NCBI GenBank assembly: GCA_018340375.1
Contig: JAFFJZ010000002.1
Coordinates: 21,346,001 to 21,410,000, forward strand
DNA: 64,000 bases
Direction: 5' to 3'
Origin: Gonatopus flavifemur
Taxonomy: Eukaryota > Arthropoda > Insecta > Hymenoptera > Dryinidae
The notes under the pieces are model-generated. The model worked only from the letters and a program-made list of their open reading frames with translations. It did no database searches and was not told the DNA's origin. Made by a program: the position numbers and the translations under genes. Positions 24,372 to 33,838 of this stretch are shown in pieces (the stretch's first letter is position 1; each line of letters starts with the position of its first letter).

Positions 24372-25285
24372 GATATGAATATGGATACATATTCCAAACG
24401 ATAATTACCAATGTTTAGTTTCATTCCAAACTTCATATAAAGGAGTAGAAGAGCCTTCGAATCAATTGTGGAAATTCAAAGAAATCGTTTCTTCCGTCAT
24501 AATTAGTGACATTAGAAAACTAAACTCAGGGCATTAATAAGTAGAAATGTGTATCACCGATTGATAAGGATTTGATGAAATATTTTCTGTGATGAATTAA
24601 TGGACTTGTTCTGATCAAAGAATCTTTCTGTCAGTATGATATTTCCCTTGGTCCCCTTGAAATAATATTTTTTTCGTAGTACCTATATGCGTAATATCTC
24701 CATGAATTAACTTTCATTAATAATGGTTTACTTGCAAAAATTATATAATTCTCTCAAATATAAGTATCCACAGTTCCACCCGAATCAAACCAATTCTTAT
24801 ATGGAGACCGAATAATCTTTCACTTCAAGAAATCTATTGCTATTCATATCCTGTGTTTCATTGATTCAAGCAAAGGCATTATAACATCGAAGATCTTGTG
24901 ATGGATATTTGCATTTTTTATAAAATAATGTCTTCTGATTTTCTCTATCAACATCATGTCATAATATTTCGATTCTCGATTCTGAGGTAGTGGAATATTG
25001 TATACAATCACTATTGTATTGTATTGTATTTTTTGAACTATAGTTCAATTTTATTTATCATCAATTGAATGGATAATATGATTTCTTGATGGGAAACATA
25101 AGAGGTATGTCTTATTTTTACTCTAGAACTGGAGAAAGACTCAGTGTACTTGAATGGGTCCAGATTATGGTGAATAACTTGCAAAAAAAGTTGAATACCG
25201 AAATATCAGGGAAAAATGTGCGAATAGTCCTGGAAAACCTGGAAGTATTAGGGAATTTCGTCAGCCTTTTTTTGTGGCCACCCTG

Positions 25286-25310
25286 ATCAGTTCGATTCTC
25301 ATTATGGTGT
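25286..25310 (+). repeat. 3' half of the interrupted tRNA-like sequence (B-box)
   Basis: The sequence resumes with ATCAG (second TSD copy) and GTTCGATTC, a full B-box match. It pairs with the A-box at 21888 on the far side of the inserted element. Confidence 0.55.
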
Positions 25311-25324
25311 GCGATTTTTTAAAT

Positions 25325-25470
25325 CACATTTCTTAAATTCTATACGCTTCTTTTGTTTCAACTCCCGCTTCGCATACTCTTTGCATCCTTTCCATTCAAG
25401 CTTCGTATACTTTTCATTAAAGTTTCGGTTACCCTTCAACATTCGCTTCGTTTACTCTTCCTCCTTGCTT
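25325..25470. repeat. Degenerate CGCTTCGTATACTC tandem repeat
   Basis: About four or five imperfect units of roughly 30 bp, each with a CGCTTC or AGCTTCG core followed by a TACTCTT-like tail. Probably the right-hand continuation of the repeat at 21640-21883. Confidence 0.5.
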
Positions 25471-25962
25471 CCATTTTCACCAGGGTTCCCCATGACCGAT
25501 AAGGCGCTAGAAACGGGAAACTGATTTGAAAAAAACTAGCAAGAAGCTACACTGAAAATGAAACTCTACCAATTGATACACTGGAAAAAAAAGTTTTGGT
25601 AATGGTAACAAAAGTGTTCTGTTGTTTGATTTCTCATGACCATACTATATAATTTGGTCAAGGGAACCAAAGGGATAAATCATTTTGTACCTCGAACTAT
25701 ACTGATTTCGATCGTTTGGTTAAGATCAAGTACATTTCTTGGTTACCCACATCCTTTGAAAAGAACATATTATTTGGTTGTTTTCACAAAACTGACGCGG
25801 TTTTGTTCCACAAACAAAATAATTTCGTCACTTCATAATGACTTCATCTTTGTACTGGAAATTTCTTTTGCATTTCTGAAACGTAAATTCACATGAAAAG
25901 TTTTGTGTCGGTAATAAAATAATACATCCCTGCATGGAAGAATACTTTGATTTATTACAATC
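25471..25962. other. Spacer with single-ended MITE termini
   Basis: CACTGAAAATGAAAC (about 25551) and CACTGGAAAAAAAAGTTTTGG (about 25572) look like left ends of CAC-type elements, but right ends are not evident. No gene is recognised. Confidence 0.4.
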
Positions 25963-25967
25963 ATATA

Positions 25968-27139
25968 CAGGGTTCCCACTCAACTGGGAAACATGGAAAA
26001 CCTGGAAAAGTCAGGGAATTTTCGAAAAGTCCCTGGAAAATTCTGATTCTCAGAAACTTGCTACAATTTCGGAATTGTTCCGCTCAATGACGACTCTTAA
26101 TTCGAATAGTTGAAAATTATTGATTGAAGAGTGAATTTCAACCCGTTCTCAATAACCATTCCGAGATGAAAAGATCCCTTTCAAGATCATCTTTCAAAAG
26201 ATATCATTCAGACATTTTTTAGATACCTTCAAGATGAAAGACATCTTTCGGATATCTGGAAAAGACATCTCAGTTGATCTTGAAAGCCATCTTTTCGACG
26301 TCTTTTTGTTTTATTGGGATCCGATCAAGTTATCGACAAAAATCTTTTTATAGTACCCGCTTGGGAAGTTTGACTTCCCATGCCTATAGAATTGCATCCA
26401 TTAACTGTTATTTCTTTGGGACAATGACATTTTCCTCAATACAACGAAATTTCACGGATTGATTTTCATCGATATCTTCAAGGTATCTTGCATGGTCGTC
26501 TTGGAAATGTCTTGAATCAAGAGATCTTTCAGAAATATTTCACAAGGTGTCTTTCCAACACTTCTGAAAGATATCTATAAGAACTGCGTGCTGTGTGGGT
26601 TGGAAGTACATTGAACATTCCATGAACGTGAATTTACGTACAATAGACGTAGATTTGATCTGGAACGTGTGTTCTCTTGGGGTTGTTGGTATAATATCAT
26701 TCATTGAATCCCATTGATAAATCAGATTTAATACAAACTTTGGGACGTTAAAATTACCATTCACGCTCATTCGAACCCGTTGAAACCCATTGAAATCGAT
26801 TGGATTAATGAGATTCAATGAGAATTCAATAGGTTCGAATGGTGGTTTACCATTACAAAATTTGTATTGAATCTCAATAACCGATGGGATTGAATGGACT
26901 TCTTCTTACCACTATTCTTATTTTTGTGACGGCTACAATTATGACCGAAAAGGTACATTTTAAAATGAATAAAATACTTCTTCTACTATGAGCTGGAAGA
27001 CAATTTCAGTTGAAATTACCTGTGTATGTAGTTTGTCGGAAAATATTTTCCCGACTTGGTCAGGGAAAAACTAAATTCTGGGCCTGGAAAACCTGGGAAA
27101 GTCAGGGAATTTTGTCATTTAGAAAAAGTGGGAACCCTG
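25968..27139. mobile_element. hAT-like 1.17-kb element with 5-bp target duplication
   Basis: The exact 13-bp inverted ends CAGGGTTCCCACT / AGTGGGAACCCTG are flanked by ATATA on both sides (25963-25967, 27140-27144). Subterminal TGGAAAACCTGG and GTCAGGGAATTTT sequence lies near both ends in the same direct orientation, not inverted. It is shared with the ends of 21928-25285. The interior has no transposase frame. The ATATA duplication is AT-rich, so by itself it is weaker evidence than the ATCAG of the larger element. Confidence 0.8.
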
Positions 27140-27144
27140 ATATA

Positions 27145-28084
27145 AACTCGTGCACTGAGATGCATTGTTAATTGAATCTTACAAGGAGATGTCGCAAGAG
27201 CCCGGAGCTACTTTTCAATGAAAGTCATGTGTACGTGTACCATAGATGTTCGTGATGAAAATCATCCTCACTTCAATCCTAACACGACTTAGTATTTGAA
27301 GTTCGAGTTTGAAACATGAACACAACTTGATATATGCAAGGAAGGTCCCCCTGTCCAAGTGATCGGCAGTGGCTTGAGTGATAGAGCCTCCGCCTCCAGT
27401 CCCGAAGACCTGTATTCAACTCTGCTGGTGATGATTTTTTTCTTTTCAATCTGACCCATGATTTTCTCATCAGGACAAAATATAGAAACCAAAGGTGCGC
27501 AACAAAGAAATAATATGGTTTTCAACAAAATTCTTTTGTTGAAACAACAAGAGTTTTGTTGTTTGACCAAAACATTTTTTTCGATGTAGGCACGAAGCTT
27601 CCTCGTTCCTATCGGAGGTAGCGTCCGATAGAAGCCATATTGTCCTTAAAATCAGAAGTTTGCAGTACAAAAGGCATGTTTTTACCACTACGGGATTATA
27701 ACTGAGACGCAGCATGAGTTTCATTGCATTCGTATGATCAGAACAAGAGATATGCGCGTTCGCAAAGTTACAATTTTTTGATACACTTTTTTTTGCGGAT
27801 TCCATTCCTTTGGACGGATCAACGCGAAAATGATATGGAACCATTATCAACCTCAGAAAAAAATAGTAATAAAAATTTCATAGGGATCGGACAATAAAAA
27901 CAGAAGATATTCACATAACAGTGAGATTTTCGAAATTTTGTATCGAAGCTCAGTATCTCTTCCCTGAATTCCGATTTGCCTGAAATTTATATCGTACAGT
28001 TACCCAAGCAAGTCATACCAAAACTGACAATTGAGCCATGACTGGCGTCAAGCTTGGTATACCAAGTCTCGTTAGCCTAGCCTT
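27145..28084. other. Repeat-derived spacer
   Basis: Contains the tRNA-like sequence at 27369-27426 and a TTTTGTTG-rich inverted block (about 27500-27588) ending TTTTTTTCGATGTAG, the same right-end type as the element at 6929-7126. Minus-strand frames of 93 and 126 codons overlap these repeats and have no recognisable domain. Confidence 0.45.
27369..27426 (+). repeat. Degenerate tRNA-like sequence
   Basis: TGGCTTGAGTGATAGAGCC resembles a tRNA A-box and D-arm, and CCTGTATTCAACTCTG is a weak B-box about 25 bp downstream, followed by an unrelated T-rich tail. It does not form a complete cloverleaf. Likely a SINE head or tRNA pseudogene. Confidence 0.4.
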
Positions 28085-28225
28085 CCCTAGTAAAAATCCC
28101 ATCAGAAACGAACAGAACTCCTATCTGCATCTGATGGAATTATATCCGTTCGGAAAGAAACACATACTGATTCCATGAGATGCGGATAGAGGTTTTATCT
28201 GTTTCTAATGGAATTTTCACTAGGG
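28085..28225. mobile_element. 141-bp foldback MITE with CCCTAGT ends
   Basis: The left CCCTAGTAAAAATCCCATC and the right end, in reverse CCCTAGTGAAAATTCCATT, continue into arms of about 60 bp (GAAACGAACAGAAC-type, CTATCTGCATCTGATGGAAT-type). It is flanked by TT on each side (28083-28084, 28226-28227) and inserted within GGCCAAGCTTGG-type repeat sequence. Confidence 0.87.
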
Positions 28226-28596
28226 TTGGCCAATGCTTGGCCCATCGAAGCTGACTAAGCGTTGATAGAGCCTTAAATACCAATGATAGGACCTAGCATA
28301 TTTTGCCGTGTTTGATTCAATTTCCGTTAACCAAGTCTCGACTGATGCTTGGCCCGTCACAGCTCACCAACCCTTAATAGCACCTCAGACATCGATGCTA
28401 GGATTGAGCATATTTCGCTGCATTTGATTTATTTTTCGTCAACCAAGCTGTAATCGACACTTGGCCTGCCGTAAGCCTAGATATAGCAACGTGTCGTGGA
28501 CTTAGAATTTATTCGCATTTCAGAAACTTGAAAGATTATACGCCTGAATGTACGTCAGCTCAAATACGGGTATCCTCTCAACGTCTTCCCAGAGTT
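28226..28596. repeat. GGCC-AAGCTTGG-type repeat sequence
   Basis: Recurrent AATGCTTGGCCC, CCAAGTCTCG, GATGCTAGG and CTTGGCC motifs with moderately higher GC than the surroundings continue from about 28045. Similar wording occurs at 29500-29830 and 54390-54830. Ends cannot be fixed. Confidence 0.5.
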
Positions 28597-28683
28597 CCCA
28601 GATAGCACAAGAATCCCAAAAGAGTTCTTTATGAATCCATTCCATTAATTCTGAACTCTTTTAGAACTCTTGTGCTATTTAGA
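28597..28683. mobile_element. Short foldback element, CCCAGATAGCACA family
   Basis: Left end CCCAGATAGCACAAG and inner AAAGAGTTC, with the inverse on the right (GAACTC...CTTGTGCTATTT). The last bases at the right have diverged from TGGG. Related to 47213-47499 and 55605-55897, which share ATARCACA ends and AAGAGTTC blocks. Confidence 0.7.
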
Positions 28684-28933
28684 CTAAAGTGACTGTGTCG
28701 GAATCCAATATTCCGAAATTTCATGTGTTGGAATATATTATATTCAATCAAGCTTGGATGCCAATAAGAAAACTATTCTATTCGTTGAGGTTGATTGTAT
28801 ATCAATCATGGCACCAATCGATTCAAAACATAAAACCAATATTGAATCTTAATATTGAACCAAGCTTGGATGCTAAGCGTTGAAACATTGTTATCATCCC
28901 AGACATTAATCTAATTTGGTGCCAATGCTGGTA

Positions 28934-29211
28934 CCCAGGTAAAAATTGACCATGGGCGCTAGGTTGCCGCAAGGCTCACCAAGATGGGCCGAGCCTAGGC
29001 TACCAGGCATGGCGCAACTCTGAAATGATAACATCATTTCAGCCTCAGCCCATTTGTTTCCACAATCAAGACCCAACACTGGAAACAGGGTTGTGATAGC
29101 ATATGCCGTCAATGGCAGACCATACAAAAATTTCTTCGCCAAGGATGAGCCAACGCTGTAGCAATCTTGCGGCAGGGTTGCGCCCATCTCATGCCAATGG
29201 TCACTTTTATT
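28934..29211. mobile_element. Foldback element, CCCAGGTAAAAATT end, with GAAATGATAACATC core
   Basis: TAAAAATTGACCATGGGCGC at the left is matched in inverse at 29180-29211, including GGGCGC, AGGTTG and GCCGCAAG blocks. Near the middle, arms TGAAATGAT / ATCATTTCA around AAC lie at 29021-29041. The terminus CCCAGGTAAAAATT reappears as CCCACGTAAAAATT on the minus strand at about 54809-54824. Confidence 0.72.
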
Positions 29212-30112
29212 TTTTATTGTAATTGAAAATAAAATAAAAAATCCATTCTATCATTTCGATTGAACGAAATGAATGTCGGAGAATTTCAACATGTAATTTT
29301 TCTGATTAGTTTAAACTGATGAATGACGTAACTCCGGTGGTCCTGGCGTAGAAGTAGGCGGGTCTGGAAACAGATGAAGAATTATTTCTGTCATGGAATC
29401 TTCAAAGGAGACTTATATATTGATTGAATGCTTGGTTCGCCACTCGCAGGAAACAAGCATCACTCTGGTGAGAGTTATTGTAATTTGCTGTTTGAGAAGG
29501 AAGTTTCACTCTTAGCCAAGCTATTACTCAAGTCGAGTCAAGCGAACGCCTAAACTGAGCGAGGCCATCGCCCAAGCTGAGCCAAGCCATTGCCCAAGCT
29601 GGACCAAGCTACGACCCATGCTTGGTGCAACATGAGAATCCATTGTCATTCAGAGTTGCCTAATGCTTGGAGCAGTGTCCCGCCAAGCCCTAGAGAGCCT
29701 CTGTTGAAAGCATGCTTTTTCCTTCAAGCAATATTGGTTGAAGGATGGGCCAAGCGTGGCGCAGCCAATGATCAATGATGGATCAATGAAGTCGATTTAT
29801 GACTTCCCATATTGGTACAATGTTTAGACCATTGTCAACCATCCTTGTCCCTACATAGATTGCCCAGCTTTGACTGGCAGCCTTCCGTCTAGCTATATTC
29901 CGTCGTCAGCATTGGCGGAGCCTGAAGATTTTTGAGATTGTAGACGAACATTTTTCATAGTTTTCAACCGATTAGGATGAAACTTATATGGGACCACTAT
30001 CGGATCATAATTGGAACGTGGTATAAATTTAATTGCAATCGGATAATGGATTGACTTCTTCAACACCTACTGCGTTATCGCCAACCGTGGTAACCGCGGT
30101 ACCACGTTCTTT
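29212..30112. other. Repeat-rich spacer upstream of the BTB pseudogene
   Basis: Between about 29510 and 29830 there are many CCAAGCT, GCCAAGC and GGCCAAGCG motifs of the same type as 28045-28500 and 54390-54830. No gene is recognised. Confidence 0.45.
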
Positions 30113-30749
30113 TACTCCGATCCAAACTTACCGATTCATTCCACATGTTGAAATTCATCTTATCGATTGATCTGAGTTTCTTGATTTGTTGTTTTAGTCG
30201 TGATCGCTGAAGATTTCACAAATCTTTGCCATGTCTCACTCTCGCGGAATACATTGAGATTTCAAAAATGGAAAATATTCGTCGGATATTTGTAGAATTA
30301 TGTCATATGACACAATTCTAAAGCCTGACACGGATATAGTAATGATTCATTTACTTTAGAACAACAGCAGTTTGATACGATAGCGAGAGTGAATGGGGAC
30401 TTCTCTGAATTATTCTTGAATGAAAAGTTTTGCGACGTTAAGATCTTAGTTGCAGATAAAACATTTAATGCTCACAGAGCTATACTTTCTGATCGAAGCA
30501 GAATGTTCGATGCAATGTTTACACATCATATGAAAGAAAATTGAAAAGGAATCGTAACGTCACGTTTCTGATATGGATCCTGAGACTTTTCTTGAGATGC
30601 TGCGTTTCGTTTATACAGGCAAGCTTGAAATCAAAGATAGTATTGTGGTAAAGCTTCTCGTAGCTGCCGACAAATATGATTTGGAAGAGTTAAAATCGCA
30701 TTGTTCGAAAATTATACACTATAATTCGGAACGTCGTAAACTTCTATAG
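30113..30749 (+). pseudogene. MATH-BTB pseudogene (MATH region mostly deleted)
   Basis: Two blocks match the gene at 35367-36215. The first, 30113-about 30240, aligns with the 5' flank, a TTTTAG splice-acceptor-like site and the start-codon neighbourhood; after its ATG (30231) the frame closes within about 9 codons. The second, about 30359-30749, aligns with the BTB domain: ARVNGDFSELF, a NAHRAILSDRS-like segment, FVYTG and ADKYDLEELKSHCSK. The interval between start and BTB is about 330 bp shorter than in the intact copy, so most MATH coding sequence is missing. A 1-base deletion near 30540 leads to TAA at 30555-30557; a compensating change restores frame by 30567. It then ends at a TAG (30747-30749) in the same place as the stop of the intact gene. 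Not translatable as a MATH-BTB protein. Confidence 0.88.
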
Positions 30750-31067
30750 GGAGATTTTCCTTTTGGATCAGACAAAAGTTGTTTTGATTTTTCATCAAAC
30801 AGTTCTAGTAAATTTTAGATAATGAAACTGAAGTGTGTTATAGCCTATCGTGAGGTGTTGGATCACGCCTGTATAAGAGCAAACCATCAGCATACCCCAT
30901 CTCCCCTCAGATCATTTTGCGTACGTACGAACACGAAGGGCTACTCATCATTACCCTCGTGGTCTGGCTCTCGTCTTACGTTGACGTAATTATTCGTCTC
31001 TTCACACGTGTCTCAGCAGTCGCGTATTCATCCTATCATCGCGGTTATCAAACTGACTGGTGATTCG
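30750..31067. other. Spacer between pseudogene and GAGAC repeat
   Basis: No gene is recognised. GC content rises from about 30840 toward the GAGAC-rich block, so this may be part of the same unidentified repeat. Confidence 0.35.
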
Positions 31068-31199
31068 GGCGAGACCGAGACTGGTCTCGGTATCGACCCC
31101 GAGATCGAGATCGAGACCGATACGAGACGAGACGACAGTCTCGACCGAGAATCTCGACTCGAGACCGGTTCAATCTCGGCGAGACGAGACGAGACCGAA
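31068..31199. repeat. GAGAC/GTCTC-rich low-complexity repeat
   Basis: About 130 bp are dominated by GAGAC, GAGATCGAGA and their complements (for example CCGAGACTGGTCTCGG), so both strands give Glu/Arg/Ser/Asp-biased frames. It is clearly less AT-rich than its surroundings. The 91- and 102-codon frames across it are not evidence of a gene. Confidence 0.8.
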
Positions 31200-31261
31200 A
31201 CATTGAACGTAACGTTCTTCAACTCGTATTCGGAATTCACCGCGGTGAAAACTCTAACATG

Positions 31262-31533
31262 CTCTCTAAATCTGGAAGAGTGAAAAATCGCATGTTTCGC
31301 TCCACTAAGTGTCAGAAGTGAGCCTGTCCGCTTCAAGTGGAATTTTCACTCGTTTCGAGTGACCTGTCACTCTTTTAGAGTGAAAAATTCACTCTAACAT
31401 CGGAGTGGTTGTGAGTTTCTAACCTCAAACCTTAGAATATCACTCTAAAAGAGTGGAAATTTCACTCGAAAATTCGACTGGCTCACTTCTGGCTGGCTAA
31501 AGAGTGAAATCTCACTCCAAAGATTTTAGAGAG
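31262..31533. mobile_element. Inverted-repeat element with ACTCTCTAAA ends and GAGTG motifs
   Basis: CTCTCTAAATCT at the left matches CTCTCTAAAATCT read in reverse from the right. The interior holds many copies of (A)GAGTGAAA and TTTCACTC in both orientations, some directly palindromic (CACTCTTTTAGAGTG, CACTCTAAAAGAGTG). It abuts the next element at 31538. Confidence 0.7.
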
Positions 31534-31537
31534 TGTA

Positions 31538-31839
31538 CACGGAGAGAAATTCGGAGATATTAAATCAACGAACTTAACATGATTTTGCATCTCGCAACTG
31601 ACGTGAAGCAAAATCAACCGATTGGTGATTTTCTATCACGAACTGTATGCTTTTCGAGCACCGAACTGCTTGATTTTGAATCTCCAACTTCACGGTGAAA
31701 TAACATCACGGGATTCGAGATTTATGCTCTCCGATGTCGTGACGTTTTTTCACGCCGTCCGAGATACAAAATCATCTAATTTCGAGATGAAAAATGACAT
31801 GAAGCTCAGTGATTCAATATCTCCAAATTTCTCTCCGTG
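31538..31839. mobile_element. TA-flanked MITE, CACGGAGAGAAATT ends
   Basis: The left CACGGAGAGAAATTCGGAGA and the right end, in reverse CACGGAGAGAAATTTGGAGA, continue matching through ATATTRAATCA, about 31 bp in all. TA lies directly outside each end (31536-31537, 31840-31841). Interior TCACG motifs are inverted about the centre. 302 bp, non-coding. Confidence 0.88.
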
Positions 31840-31879
31840 TACACAGTGATATCCTCGTGATATCCCTGAATGATTTCAA

Positions 31880-32111
31880 CACTGAAAAAAAATATTTATT
31901 TGTCCTCTCTCCATAAAATATTTGTTTGTAGAAATTAGATACAAAAACTGATTACATGTGGCGAATAAATTATTTATTTAAAAGACCAATTTATTGGGGG
32001 CCACATTCCATTATTTGATTTGATTAAATACTTCATTAATCCTAAGAAATATTTTATGGAGAGAGGACAAATGAACTATTTATTTGGTTGGAAGAAATTT
32101 TTGTTTCAGTG
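31880..32111. mobile_element. CACTGAAAAAAAATATTTATTTG MITE family, copy 2
   Basis: Ends CACTGAAAAAAAA and TTTGTTTCAGTG. Shared blocks with 24133-24371 are TTTATTTGTCCTCTCTCC, ATTCCATTATTTGATTTGAT and GGAGAGAGGACAAAT. This copy has the cleanest termini of the three, so it is the best reference for the family. Confidence 0.86.
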
Positions 32112-32659
32112 CATATCTGCGCCGGGGACGCTCAGGATTCGAGGGTTTATTTGCCATATCCCGGGCGCAAATGTCAAATTATATCCTATTCATTATAGCC
32201 TATGTGGAAATGGAAACACGCGCCGCGACTGGCTGAGTACTGTTGCCAGAGTTGCCAGTACTGGCAATTCCAGACCTACCATTATGGGCATGATTGAATA
32301 GACGGTACTGGCAAAGAGTCGAAATGATAACATCATTGAACGTAAGGGCCAGTATACATTTACATCTCGTCGGTAAAGATATTAAATGTGTTCCAACTAC
32401 GGTGAAACTCTGGCATTGCAACAGGATCAGTTGTTTTGCCAGAGCTGGATGAAAAATGAAATGGAGTCGAAATGATGACATCTTATGCAGAAATTCAAAC
32501 CCGACCCAGTAGTGACACGATACCGGTAACCGAAGTTACTAGGTATTGATCATATTTCAATTGGAAAGAAAACATTGAATTTGAACTTTGAAAATCTGAA
32601 AAATTCCTATTATTGTGATCGGAGAAAGGCACTTTGGAAATTATTTCTTGGAAGTTCAC

Positions 32660-32735
32660 TGAGTGAGGATTGAACCCAGGTCCTGCGAGTGAGGAACCTA
32701 GTCTCTATCACATCAGCCGATCTGCGAGTTAACGA
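32660..32735 (-). repeat. Degenerate tRNA-like sequence, minus strand
   Basis: On the minus strand, TCGGCTGATGTGATAGAG resembles an A-box/D-arm and CCTGGGTTCAATCCTC is a good B-box with part of a T-arm. Acceptor and anticodon stems are not convincing. Read as a SINE head or tRNA pseudogene inside the surrounding element. Confidence 0.45.
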
Positions 32736-32784
32736 CGAATCACTCAAATTGCCATTTATTGTAATAGGACCGTTGAAGTCATAC

Positions 32785-33465
32785 AATTCACCATAGATTC
32801 CGTAGAGGAATAAAGTTCTACCAGTACTGGCACATTGTCGTCTCTCGAACATATTTAATGATGATACCAACTCTGGCCCAATGCTGGCGCGACTTCGGCT
32901 CACTACAACAGCCGAATTACTACACCGAGGAGAAAAAGTTGTCAAATTTACCTCTTGTTGGGTAAATATATGGACGATTTAGAAATGTAGTGCGAGCTAC
33001 TACAATTTTAGCTAATTTCACCGCAGGAAAAGTAGGATGCACTTCAGCTATGGTATATTTCACATGCGTTGTTGTAAAATCAACTAAAATTGTGGTCGCT
33101 TGCACTAAATCCTCAATCATCCATATATTTACTCAATAAGATGTAAATTTCACAAGTTTTTTCCCTCAGTGTAAGATCGTGATTTTAATGTCATTCGACC
33201 ACCGATTCTGTAGAAACTCAGAGTCCTATCAATACTGGCACATTGCTGTCTTTCAAACATATTGAATGATCATACCAACTCTGGCCTAATGCTGGCAAGA
33301 CTTCGACCCACTACAACAGCCAAGTTGCTAAGATCGTGATTTTAACGCCAGTCGACTACCGATTTTGTAATCAGTCAGAGTCTAATCAATACTGGCACAT
33401 TGTCGTCTATGGAACATATTGAATGCTAATACTAACTCTGGCTCAGTACTGGCGTAGTATTGTCT
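32785..33465 (+). repeat. Three-unit tandem repeat of about 157 bp
   Basis: Each unit contains AATACTGGCACATTG (or AGTACTGGCACATTG), GAACATATTGAATG, CCAACTCTGGCC-AATGCTGGC and a 'CACTACAACAGCC' segment, then AGATCGTGATTTTAA. Successive AGATCGTGATTTTAA landmarks are 157 bp apart (33174 and 33331). The first unit is interrupted by the MITE at 32923-33171. Confidence 0.85.
32923..33171. mobile_element. TA-flanked foldback MITE with CACYGAGGRAAAAA ends
   Basis: The left CACCGAGGAGAAAAAGTTGT and the right end, in reverse CACTGAGGGAAAAAACTTGT, begin arms that stay complementary for about 90 bp (ATTTACCTCTTGTTGGGTAA-like, GTAAATATATGGACGATT-like). TA lies at both borders (32921-32922, 33172-33173). 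The neighbouring repeat unit shows the uninterrupted site with a single TA (33329-33330), directly confirming insertion and TSD. Confidence 0.93.
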
Positions 33466-33838
33466 CGTCAAAGTAACCGTGTTATTGGAAAGATCGATGA
33501 AATTCCTATCCACCATCTATTTCGTATTAGAACAACGTTGCATCGATACTGGTGCAGTATCGTCTTTTTTTCGCATTTTACCATCCAACTGACTCTGATT
33601 CGGTACTGGCACGGTTCCGTTTCTGTATGGTCTGGATATTCTCCGAACATTATTCATTTGATACTGGCTCAAGACCGTCTGACCGCACAAGCCAGTACTG
33701 TCTGAAATCCGGCAAACATTTGGCGCCATTCGGAAAACGGTAATGATTCTGAATGGGCACAGTTATTTCTGTCGAAGGCTGGCAAGTACAGCTTAGCCAG
33801 TACCGCGGCATTTGTCAACTCTGGCTATTTCCACATGG

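Larger units (their letters stand above)
21928..25285. mobile_element. hAT-like 3.36-kb element with 5-bp target duplication
   Basis: The left end CAGAGTGGCCAC and the right end, in reverse CAGGGTGGCCAC, match at 11 of 12 positions. Both are flanked by ATCAG (21923-21927, 25286-25290). Subterminal sequence of the form GGGAAAACC-AGGAA and CAGGGAATTTT occurs at both ends and also in 25968-27139. CAGGG-type ends suggest hAT, and some hAT groups make 5-bp duplications. There is no transposase frame, and the interior hosts about six smaller insertions. Superfamily assignment is an inference. Confidence 0.78.
32199..33838. mobile_element. Large inverted-ended element rich in GTACTGGC, with internal tandem repeats
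   Basis: The left end reads CCTATGTGGAAAT and the right end, in reverse, CCCATGTGGAAATAGCC. Subterminal CGCCGCGACTGGCTGAGTAC at the left corresponds to a GCCGCGGTACTGGCTAAG block at the right. The interior carries three copies of a repeat of about 157 bp, a tRNA-like sequence on the minus strand, GAAATGATAACATC motifs (32321, 32469) and a nested MITE (32923-33171). No transposase frame. No TSD is evident. Confidence 0.62.

Noticed and set aside
27470..27850. 126-codon minus-strand frame
   Set aside because: Partly overlaps a TTTTGTTG inverted block with a MITE-type right end; no recognisable domain or splice context.
31008..31336. 91-codon plus and 102-codon minus frames with Glu/Arg/Ser-rich sequence
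   Set aside because: Both are translations of the GAGAC low-complexity repeat.
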